Assembly (NCBI GenBank): GCA_031288885.1 | Contig: JAITQP010000235.1 | Span: 1 to 8,200, forward strand | Direction of reading: 5' to 3' | From: Prevotellaceae bacterium | Lineage (GTDB): Bacteria > Bacteroidota > Bacteroidia > Bacteroidales > UBA932 | Length of the DNA: 8,200 nt | Shown: positions 1 through 8,200 of the stretch, one piece after another | Layout: every line of letters starts with the position of its first letter | Numbering within the stretch: the stretch's first letter is position 1 | Notes under the pieces: model-generated | Seen by the model: only the letters and a program-made list of their open reading frames with translations | The model's database searches: none | What the model was told of the DNA's origin: nothing | Position numbers and translations under genes: made by a program

Positions 1-145
1 TGACGCCGACGACCCTGTGCTGGAGCAAAAAATATACAACCTGCAAGGGCAGGAAGTCCGCGAGGCCTCGCTCTTTGGGATATACATCGTAAAACGAACG
101 CATGCGTCCAAAAAAGTGACGGTAACAAAAATGCTAAAGCAGTAA
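1..145 (+). CDS. 3' end of a secreted protein with a type IX secretion (T9SS) C-terminal sorting domain (partial)
   Basis: An open frame runs in from the left edge and ends at TAA 143-145. Base 1 is the last base of a cut codon, and 47 complete codons follow. The peptide contains IYNLQGQEV, then LFGIYIVKR, then KKVTVTKMLKQ at the end. This is the classic pattern of the Por secretion-tail family: a 'vYnlqGq.v' strand, a 'GiYiv' strand, and a basic end after a 'kv.v.K' strand. In known T9SS cargo this domain directs passage through the outer membrane and is then removed, often with anchoring to anionic LPS. The catalytic or binding part of the protein lies outside the window, so its function is unknown. 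Confidence is high for the domain and nil for the cargo function. Confidence 0.85.
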   Translation, partial: DADDPVLEQKIYNLQGQEVREASLFGIYIVKRTHASKKVTVTKMLKQ

Positions 146-2920
<2,775 letters not shown>

Positions 2921-3764
2921 TGCAAAAAACGGGCACGTGGACTACGCCGCGCTCGCCAAGCTGGTGAATTTCGTATCGGACAACGGCGTGAATTTCTTGG
3001 TCGCCCTTGGCACTACAGCCGAAACGCCAACGCTCTCCGACGATGAGAAGAAAGAGGTGGTGGCGTGCATCAGGCAGAGCAACGCCAAGGGGTTGCCCAT
3101 CGCGCTTGGCTTGGGCGGCAACAACACCGCCGAGGTGCTGGAAAAAATCCGCCGGACGGATTTTAGCGGAGTGGACGCTCTGCTGTCGGTTACGCCGTAC
3201 TACAACAAGCCGTCGCAGCAAGGGCTGTACGAGCACTACAGGGCGATAGCGGAGGTTTCGCCGGCGCCGGTAATCCTGTACAACGTGCCGGGGCGCACGG
3301 GCGTAAACCTCTCCGCCGAAACCACGCTGCGGCTGGCGCGCGAGGTGAAAAATATTATGGCAACAAAGGAAGCTTCGGGCAGCCTGTCGCAGATAAGCTA
3401 CGTTTTGCGGGACAAGCCGCACGATTTCGTAGTGCTTTCGGGCGACGACGCGCTCACCTTTCCGCTCATGGCGACGGGAGCGCACGGCGTGATTTCGGTG
3501 GCGGCAAACGCTTTCCCAAGGCAGGTGTCCGACATGGTGAGGCTGGCGAGCGAGCAAAAGTACGCCGCCGCCGCCAAAATCCACCTGAGCATGATGCCGC
3601 TGGTGGATGCGCTATTTGCCGAAGGCAATCCGGCGGGCGTAAAGGCAGCGCTTTCCATCTTAGGTCTTATCGGCAACACGCTGCGCCTGCCGCTGACGGC
3701 GGCAAGCAAAGACCTCACGGCAAGGCTGGAGGCAATGATAAAAAAACTGTAACGTTGAGTTAAA

Positions 3765-5519
3765 GTGAAAAACAAAAAGAACTTCGGAAAAGATTTCCTG
3801 AGTAGCGAGGAAGAATCGTTGATTTTCCGCTACGAAGAAATGCTGGCGCAGGGTCGCTCCGGATACTTCGACGTGTCCGAGTGTGAAGAAATTATCGACT
3901 ACTACGGCGACCGTCAGGAAATAAAAAAGGCGCTGCAGGCTGTAGAGCTGGCGGAGAAGCTGCATCCGCAATCTCCCTCCATACAGCTCATCAAGGCTTC
4001 GCTCTACGCCTTTGACAACAAGCCCCGCAAAGCGCTGGATATTATTTCGCGCCTCGAGCAGTCGGAGGCTGCCTACGAAATAGACATGTTCAGGCTGAAA
4101 ATTTCCAAGATCTTTGCCCTTATTTTGGTGGGAAAAATTAAGCCGGCGCTCGCCCTGCAGCGAGAATTGCTGGACAGCGGAGCCCTCGACAGCACGGAGG
4201 CAGAGCAGGTGCTTATTATAGCTACCAACGGGCTGCTGGAGAAGGGAGAGTTTGAGGAGGTGATACGAATTCTGCAAAGCTTTGAGGACAAAATACAGCG
4301 CTCGTCCATCCTGCTGGGCTATATGGGTTACGCCTTTGCCGAGCTTGCGGAGCTGGACAAGGCGGAGGCCTGCTACAGAAAGGGCGTGGCGCAAAACCCC
4401 TTCGACCCCGCGCTGTGGTGCGACCTTGCAGACCTGCTGGACAATGCTGACGAGGCAATTGCGGCCTACGACTACGCCCTGCTGCTGGACGAAAAGTTCG
4501 TGGCGGCCTACTGCGGCAAGGCCGAGCTGCTGGGCGAATTGGGCAGGACGGAGGAAGCCGAAAAGCTGCTGCTCAAGGGCGCGGAAATCTGCCCGTACGA
4601 TACAGACATATACGATATGCTGGTGGATCACTACGAGGAAAAGCAGGACTACGAAAGCGCCATTGCCTGCTGCCGGAAAATGATAACGGAAGACCCCCGC
4701 CACCCCAGCGGGTGGCTTGCCCTTGCCAGCATGTACACCCACATTGAAAAGTACGACGATGCGCTGGAGGCGTGCGATACCGCCATGCGCCTTGATGATG
4801 ATATAGTCGTCAGCGTATGCGAAGTAAAAGCCTCCATCTACATGGCAATGGGCTTGCCCGAAAAAGAGCTGGAGATGCACCTGACAATGCTGCAGCACGA
4901 TGTGCATGACGTTGCAATGGTGCACGAGATAGGAGCTCTTTACGAAAGCAGGGACGAGTACGACGTAGCGTACCGGATTTATGCGGCAGCCCTTGTCGTC
5001 AACCCCAAGGAAGCCTCGCTATTCGCCAAGTTGGCGTTCGTGATGGACGTTATGGACGAGTCGGACATGGCGTACCGCTACGCCCTTTGCGCGGTGGAGC
5101 TGGACGAACAAAGCTCGTTCGCGTGGACGCTCTTAGCGTCGCTGGAGGGGAGGTGGGGAAAACAGAAAAAAATGCTGACCTCGCTCAAGAATGCGCTAAC
5201 GTGCAAAAAGGAGTGCTGCATAGGGGCTTTTGTGATGCTCTACGAGGCGGTTGTACGAAATAAAATCCCCAAAGCGCTAAGCTTGGTTGAGCACGCCGAA
5301 AACGCCAGCGTGGAGCATCCTGTTATCCACTGCTACATGGCTGCGCTGTTTTTTTCGCTGAGCGATATCCCCAAATGCCTCAGCTGGCTGGAGAAGGCGC
5401 TGGAGTTGGATGTTGAGGATAGCCTCCGGCTCTTTTTTAAGCTTTGCCCCGATGCTAAAAAAAACTCCGCAGTAAAAAAGCTGCGTAGCGAATACCTGAA
5501 AGCAAACAAAAACCAATAA
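3765..5519 (+). CDS. Tetratricopeptide repeat (TPR) protein
   Basis: This 584-residue protein is made almost entirely of TPR-like helical hairpins. Clear units include 'LLGYMGYAFAELAELDKAEACYRKG' (about 183-207, given here by its ends LLGYM and CYRKG), the unit around AAYCGKAELLGELGRTEEAEKLLLKG (248-272; key residues Gly-Lys-Ala, Leu-Gly, Ala-Glu), WLALASMYTHIEKYDDALEA (317-336), and a late unit with ALFFSLSDIPKCLSWLEKAL before the lysine-rich end. The N-terminal segment with FDVSECEEIIDYYGD (35-49) is typical of a Bacteroidota TPR family. There is no signal peptide, so it is probably cytoplasmic. TPR arrays bind partner proteins, but the partner is not evident here. The start is GTG at 3765, 12 bases after dapA. 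The next in-frame ATG (3841) would remove 25 residues that look like part of the family. Its place in the operon implies co-expression with dapA and dedA. Confidence 0.9.
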   Translation: MKNKKNFGKDFLSSEEESLIFRYEEMLAQGRSGYFDVSECEEIIDYYGDRQEIKKALQAVELAEKLHPQSPSIQLIKASLYAFDNKPRKALDIISRLEQSEAAYEIDMFRLKISKIFALILVGKIKPALALQRELLDSGALDSTEAEQVLIIATNGLLEKGEFEEVIRILQSFEDKIQRSSILLGYMGYAFAELAELDKAEACYRKGVAQNPFDPALWCDLADLLDNADEAIAAYDYALLLDEKFVAAYCGKAELLGELGRTEEAEKLLLKGAEICPYDTDIYDMLVDHYEEKQDYESAIACCRKMITEDPRHPSGWLALASMYTHIEKYDDALEACDTAMRLDDDIVVSVCEVKASIYMAMGLPEKELEMHLTMLQHDVHDVAMVHEIGALYESRDEYDVAYRIYAAALVVNPKEASLFAKLAFVMDVMDESDMAYRYALCAVELDEQSSFAWTLLASLEGRWGKQKKMLTSLKNALTCKKECCIGAFVMLYEAVVRNKIPKALSLVEHAENASVEHPVIHCYMAALFFSLSDIPKCLSWLEKALELDVEDSLRLFFKLCPDAKKNSAVKKLRSEYLKANKNQ

Positions 5520-5531
5520 CAAACCAATAAC
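5510..5531 (+). repeat. 11-bp tandem duplication (AAACCAATAAC x2) at the TPR/dedA junction
   Basis: The sequence AAACCAATAAC occurs twice head to tail, at 5510-5520 and 5521-5531. The first copy contains the TAA stop of the TPR gene (5517-5519). The second fills most of the 18-base spacer before the dedA ATG at 5538. The duplication looks like a slippage event that lengthened the spacer by 11 bases. No other function is visible. Confidence 0.85.
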
Positions 5532-5537
5532 ACCAAA

Positions 5538-6182
5538 ATGTTGGAACACTTCTCCTCAATTCATTCCGTTATAGACTACTTCAACGCCATAGACGCGGCG
5601 CACATTTACCTGCTGGTATTTGCGCTAATGGTAGTAGAGAGCTCGTTCATCCCATTTCCGTCGGAGGTTATCATTCCGCCTGCCGCAATGATTGCCGCAA
5701 CGCCCGACTCCAGCCTGAGCGTTGCCGCCATTGTGCTGTTCGGCACGCTGGGCGCGATGGTTGGCGCGTACATCAACTACTATCTGGGGTGGTTTTTGGG
5801 GCGACCTGTCATTCACAAGTTGGCCGACACGCGCTTTGCCCACGCCTGCCTGATAGACCGCGCCAAAATAGAAAAAGCCGAAACTTACTTTGTAAATCAC
5901 GGCAACAGCTCCACCTTTGTGGGACGGTTTATCCCCGGCATCCGCCAGCTTATCTCCATTCCGGCGGGAATATCCAAAATGAAGCTGGGGGCTTTTTCGC
6001 TCTACACAGCCTTGGGCGCAATGATGTGGAACATCATTCTGGCAATCGCAGGCTACATTTGCGGGAAAAATATCGAAATGTTTGAGTCCATATTCCGCGA
6101 GCTCACCATTGCGCTGCTGGCCATAGGAGCGCTATTTATAGCGTATTTGGTGTACAATGGTCTTAAGAAGAAGAGAAAGTAG
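5538..6182 (+). CDS. DedA family inner-membrane protein (SNARE-associated / VTT domain)
   Basis: DedA proteins are inner-membrane proteins of the VTT superfamily linked to lipid (undecaprenyl phosphate or phosphatidylethanolamine) flipping, membrane potential and envelope stress. This one is 214 residues, the usual length. It has a hydrophobic segment at about 21-37 leading into ESSFIPFPSE (34-43), the re-entrant-loop signature. A hydrophobic stretch follows at 60-88, then the FVGRFIPGIRQ motif (127-137). Its Arg130 and Arg136 match the arginines needed for function in E. coli YqjA/YghB. Further membrane segments lie at about 150-176 and 187-207, and the C-terminus KKKRK is likely cytoplasmic. 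It starts 18 bases after the TPR stop, after an 11-bp duplicated spacer, and is the last gene of the + strand cluster. The precise lipid substrate cannot be read from sequence. No hairpin terminator is visible after its stop, which faces a convergent gene 16 bases away. Confidence 0.93.
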   Translation: MLEHFSSIHSVIDYFNAIDAAHIYLLVFALMVVESSFIPFPSEVIIPPAAMIAATPDSSLSVAAIVLFGTLGAMVGAYINYYLGWFLGRPVIHKLADTRFAHACLIDRAKIEKAETYFVNHGNSSTFVGRFIPGIRQLISIPAGISKMKLGAFSLYTALGAMMWNIILAIAGYICGKNIEMFESIFRELTIALLAIGALFIAYLVYNGLKKKRK

Positions 6183-6198
6183 CCGCACGCTCTCACTG

Positions 6199-6912
6199 CT
6201 ACATCAGAAAAATACAGGGACGCTTGTTCAAGTCCGGCGTATTTCTTTTCCACTCCGCCACCGTTTTGGTGGCAATAAGCTCTGCTTCGAGCGTAATGTC
6301 GGCGGCAATGCACAGCTTGGCGTGCGGGCTGCAAGCGCCCATGAGGTCTGCAAGGAGTTTGTTGTTGCGGTAGGGTGCTTCCATAAAAATCTGCGTTTGC
6401 CCCTCTGCCGAAAGCCGCTCCAGCCGCTTGATGCAGCGAATGCGCTCATCGGGCTTTATGGGCAGGTAGCCCAAAAACGCAAACGACTGCCCGTTTAGCC
6501 CCGACGCCATAAGCGCCAGCAGAATGGACGACGGCCCCACGAGCGGAACTACGCGGATACCTTTTTGGTGCGCAACGTTCACCAGCGCGGCTCCCGGGTC
6601 GGCAACCGCCGGCGCCCCAGCCTCCGAAATAACCCCCACATCAAAACCCTCCAGCAGCGGCAATAGCATGGGCGCGACCTCCGCCGCAGGCGTGTGCTCG
6701 TTCAGCTCCGTAAACGTCAGCGAGTCTATGGGGTGTGCTATTTTCAGCCGGCTCAAGAAGCGCCGTGCGCTGCGCGTATTTTCCACCACGTAGCGCGAAA
6801 TGCGGTTGACAACATCAACGGTGCGCTGCGGCAGCACATCGCCAATGCAGCATTCGCCAAGGGTGGAGGGAATGAGGTAAAGCTTACCGAAAGGGTGGAC
6901 GGGGTTGGTCAT
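6199..6912 (-). CDS. RsmI-like SAM-dependent methyltransferase (tetrapyrrole methylase fold)
   Basis: This 237-residue cytoplasmic enzyme has the tetrapyrrole (corrin/porphyrin) methylase fold used by RsmI, the 16S rRNA C1402 2'-O-methyltransferase. The N-terminal strand LYLIPSTLGE (11-20) replaces the 'LYIVATPIGN' of true RsmI. The SAM-site block VGVISEAGAPAVADPG (92-107) corresponds to the RsmI 'GLVSDAGTPLISDPG' motif. IRVVPLVGPSSILLALMASG (119-138) and FAFLGYLPIKP (144-154) follow, and FMEAPYRN lies at 176-183. It is shorter than typical RsmI (about 280) because the C-terminal extension is missing. This matches a second, uncharacterised RsmI-like subfamily that is common in Bacteroidota, so rRNA methylation is only a guess. 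The ATG at 6912 is the only good start. The gene begins 45 bases after the PD-(D/E)XK gene on the same strand. No separate promoter is visible, so read-through is possible. Confidence 0.88.
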   Translation of the reverse strand: MTNPVHPFGKLYLIPSTLGECCIGDVLPQRTVDVVNRISRYVVENTRSARRFLSRLKIAHPIDSLTFTELNEHTPAAEVAPMLLPLLEGFDVGVISEAGAPAVADPGAALVNVAHQKGIRVVPLVGPSSILLALMASGLNGQSFAFLGYLPIKPDERIRCIKRLERLSAEGQTQIFMEAPYRNNKLLADLMGACSPHAKLCIAADITLEAELIATKTVAEWKRNTPDLNKRPCIFLM

Positions 6913-6957
6913 TAGCTGTGGGTTGACCGTTATAATTTTGTTGGTTTCTTTGAGGCG

Positions 6958-7965
6958 CTATAAGTTGCGCTTGTTTTTTGCCAGCTGTTTTTTCAGCTCT
7001 TCTATAGCTTTATCTTTTTCTTCCAGCGCCTTATCTTTTTCTTCAATCGCTTTATCTTTTTCTTTGAGCACCTTATCTTTTTCTATGAGCGATTTTTTAT
7101 GCTCTATGAGTGATTTTTTATGCTCTATGAGCGATTTTTTATGCTCTATAAGTGATTTTTTATGCTTCTCAATTGTTTCCGCTTGCTGAGCAACAAGCCG
7201 CTCCTTCTCCAGAAGTTCCTCCATGTAGTCATCCTCCATTTCCATTTCTATCTGCACATCTTCGCTCTCTGACGCCATGCGGAGGCGGCGAATGATGGGG
7301 TGGTAGCACGCCGGAAAATCCTCCTCGCGTACGTTCATGATATGGTTGTTGGCGGTGACGCGGTTCTCCTGATCGAAAATGCTCAGCAGCTTCTCCACCT
7401 TATTGCGGCGGCGCTGCTTGAGCTGCGCTATCTGCACAATCCACGACTTATGATGGAGGCTTTGGATAAATTCGTTGGTGACCTCCAAATCCTTTTTGCC
7501 AACAACGTCTTTTACGCCGTAGTCCACCTGTATGAGCGGGCATTCGGGAATACCGATGTCGTAGCCCAACAGAAAGATGCAGTACAGTTGTCGAGCTTTT
7601 TTGCTTCTTCCTTTGCCGGAGGTGTTGCTTGGATTCTCGTAGTGCAGCCCCATGTAGCGCCGGAAGCGCATGATGTCCGACGATAGCTTGGCTTTTTGCA
7701 GCTCTATCAGCACGGTTTTGAAGCCTCCATTGGGCGTGGCTATTTTGGCGGAGAAGTCAAACCGGCATACGGTAAAGAACGTCTCCTCCTTTTGCGCGTC
7801 CTGACCGGATGTCTTTTTGGGACGCCGGAGCGTGCGCTCCTGCGCGGCAAAGTCAAGCGCCACCACCTCCTCGCCAATAATGGCGGAGATGAAAGCTTTT
7901 GCCACTTTTTCGTCTTCCATCATGAATTTGAAGACTACGTCGTATAGGGGATTGGCTATGTGCAT
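6958..7965 (-). CDS. PD-(D/E)XK nuclease family transposase / Rpn-type protein with heptad-repeat tail
   Basis: I take the start at ATG 7965, giving 335 residues. The open frame continues upstream to 8073, but the promoter lies inside that extension and the family begins at MHIANPLYDVVFKFMMED. Residues 1-45 carry the usual N-terminal helix and strand (NPLYDVVFKF; AFISAIIGEEV). The catalytic core shows Asp70 in CRFDFSAKI, then Glu88-Leu-Gln90-Lys91 in LIELQKAK, the D...ExQ(K) version of the PD-(D/E)XK motif. A middle region with a basic stretch (KQRRRNK, 183-189) follows. The tail, from about 250 to the end, is highly charged: four near-identical KKSLIEH heptads, then EKDKAIE-like heptads, ending NKRNL. 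Relatives are annotated as Rpn/PDDEXK transposases and have been linked to RecA-independent recombination. Many copies per genome are common. No terminal inverted repeats were seen around it. Whether it is active is unknown. Confidence 0.88.
   Translation of the reverse strand: MHIANPLYDVVFKFMMEDEKVAKAFISAIIGEEVVALDFAAQERTLRRPKKTSGQDAQKEETFFTVCRFDFSAKIATPNGGFKTVLIELQKAKLSSDIMRFRRYMGLHYENPSNTSGKGRSKKARQLYCIFLLGYDIGIPECPLIQVDYGVKDVVGKKDLEVTNEFIQSLHHKSWIVQIAQLKQRRRNKVEKLLSIFDQENRVTANNHIMNVREEDFPACYHPIIRRLRMASESEDVQIEMEMEDDYMEELLEKERLVAQQAETIEKHKKSLIEHKKSLIEHKKSLIEHKKSLIEKDKVLKEKDKAIEEKDKALEEKDKAIEELKKQLAKNKRNL
7007..7174 (-). repeat. 21-bp-period tandem array (about 8 units) encoding heptads
   Basis: Eight consecutive 21-base units fill this stretch in phase with the reading frame. 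The four units 7083-7103, 7104-7124, 7125-7145 and 7146-7166 differ only at two positions (units 1 and 3 are identical). On the + strand each reads CTATGAG or CTATAAG, then C or T, then GATTTTTTATGCT. The flanking units at 7007-7090 are a diverged set sharing TTATCTTTTTCTT. Because 21 bases equal 7 codons, gain or loss of units keeps the frame and lengthens the helix by whole heptads (KKSLIEH, EKDKAIE). The near-identity of the central four suggests recent expansion. Confidence 0.9.
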
Positions 7966-8003
7966 AGTACTTTCTTTAATAGGTACAACTTTTTTGCCTC
8001 CCG

Positions 8004-8034
8004 CAAAGGTAGCTCTTTTGTTGTACAAATCAAA
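8004..8034 (-). promoter_or_regulatory. Bacteroidota sigma-ABfr-type promoter for the PD-(D/E)XK gene
   Basis: On the - strand TTTG (8034-8031) is followed by exactly 19 bases and then TACCTTTG (8011-8004). This is the full Bacteroidota consensus TTTG-N19-TAnnTTTG. Transcription would start a few bases later, near 7997-8000, giving a leader of roughly 30-35 bases before the ATG at 7965. A purine-rich AAAGAAAG lies just before that ATG at 7977-7970. No other ATG, GTG or TTG lies in frame between the promoter and 7965, so the promoter fixes the start. Confidence 0.8.
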
Positions 8035-8077
8035 GTAAAGCAACCGGAACACAGCGGAGTTCGGCGGAGCCAATCCA

Positions 8078-8109
8078 GCGTGGGCGGGCTTGCAGCCCGC
8101 CCCTCACGC
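8078..8109. repeat. Strong GC-rich hairpin / REP-like palindrome
   Basis: GGGCGGGCT (8082-8090) and AGCCCGCCC (8094-8102) pair perfectly over 9 bp around a 3-base TGC loop. GCGT (8078-8081) can extend the stem with ACGC (8106-8109), leaving a 3-base CTC bulge. It begins 2 bases after the stop of the - strand gene entering from the right and lies upstream of the PD-(D/E)XK promoter. No T tract follows on either strand, so it is not a classic intrinsic terminator. It could protect the 3' end of that transcript, or be a copy of a dispersed REP-like element. The choice cannot be made from one copy. Confidence 0.75.
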
Positions 8110-8111
8110 CG

Positions 8112-8200
8112 TCACTTCACCGGATACGTTGCGCGGTAGGAGTACTCTCTTCCGTCCACCTGCCACCCGACAAACGCCCAGCTGTTGAAGCCGGTGAGCT
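8112..8200 (-). CDS. 3' end of an unidentified gene (partial)
   Basis: On the - strand a frame enters from the right edge and stops at TGA (8114-8112), giving 28 complete codons. The peptide includes FNSWAFVGWQVDGREYSYR and ends ATYPVK. The aromatic-rich, beta-like composition and the 'FVGW..DG' pattern recall the end of a surface or secreted protein, for example an InlB B-type (Listeria-Bacteroides) repeat. That resemblance is weak and the piece is too short to assign. Codon use fits its neighbours, and the strong hairpin directly after the stop supports a real gene end. Confidence 0.55.
   Translation of the reverse strand, partial: LTGFNSWAFVGWQVDGREYSYRATYPVK

Noticed and set aside
3660..4925. 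A 421-codon open frame on the - strand opposite the TPR gene
   Set aside because: It lies antisense to a well-supported TPR protein and shows no recognisable domain. Long antisense frames are expected where G/C-ending codons are favoured.
6183..6198. Bidirectional terminator between the convergent dedA and methyltransferase genes
   Set aside because: The 16-base gap and its edges contain no stem-loop with a T tract.
7007..7174. Possible CRISPR-like repeat array
   Set aside because: The units abut with no spacers, have a strict 21-base period and are in phase with a coding frame, so this is a protein-coding tandem repeat.
6905..7189. A + strand frame with serine/phenylalanine repeats (ALSFSS, CSMSDFL)
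   Set aside because: It is the reverse reading of the heptad array in the PD-(D/E)XK gene. The repeat pattern comes from the 21-bp units, not from a separate protein.
8044..8064. Imperfect inverted repeat CCGGAAC / GTTCGG upstream of the PD-(D/E)XK promoter
   Set aside because: The arms are short and need a bulge. There is no second site or known operator to support it.
6913..8074. Insertion-sequence ends (terminal inverted repeats or target duplication) around the PD-(D/E)XK gene
   Set aside because: I found no matching inverted ends or flanking direct repeats by eye. Proteins of this family usually lack classical IS boundaries.

Overview
The window looks like a chromosomal segment of a Bacteroidota (probably Bacteroidales) genome with fairly high GC. 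Three things support this. The first 145 bases encode a type IX secretion sorting tail. Two upstream regions carry TACCTTTG, a match to the Bacteroidota -7 box TAnnTTTG. A gene of the Bacteroidota-restricted DUF6913 family lies between ligA and dapA. Ribosome binding sites are weak or A-rich, as is usual in this phylum. The species cannot be named from the sequence.

Layout. Bases 1-145 are the 3' end of a secreted-protein gene on the + strand. A 95-base gap with a candidate promoter follows. A compact + strand cluster then runs from 241 to 6182: ligA (NAD+-dependent DNA ligase), a DUF6913 gene, dapA (4-hydroxy-tetrahydrodipicolinate synthase), a large tetratricopeptide-repeat (TPR) protein gene and a DedA-family membrane protein gene. 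Adjacent genes overlap by 8 and 50 bases or are separated by 12 and 18 bases, so a single transcript is likely. After a 16-base convergent junction the direction reverses. A tetrapyrrole-methylase-fold (RsmI-like) methyltransferase gene, a PD-(D/E)XK nuclease-family transposase/Rpn-type gene with a heptad-repeat tail, and the 3' end of another gene all lie on the - strand.

How the genes work together. The + strand genes are housekeeping functions: nick sealing, the first committed step of lysine/diaminopimelate synthesis, envelope homeostasis through DedA, and a TPR scaffold of unknown partner. They share transcription rather than one obvious pathway. The - strand part is more accessory. The PD-(D/E)XK gene has its own good promoter (TTTG-N19-TACCTTTG), which fixes its start at 7965. 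It is separated from the next - strand gene by a strong GC-rich hairpin that may be a REP-like element or a terminator stem.

I found no RNA genes, CRISPR arrays or phage genes, and nothing I can support as a new multi-gene system. The points most worth a second look are the 21-bp tandem array in the PD-(D/E)XK gene, the GC-rich palindrome near 8080-8110, and the 50-base overlap between the DUF6913 gene and dapA.
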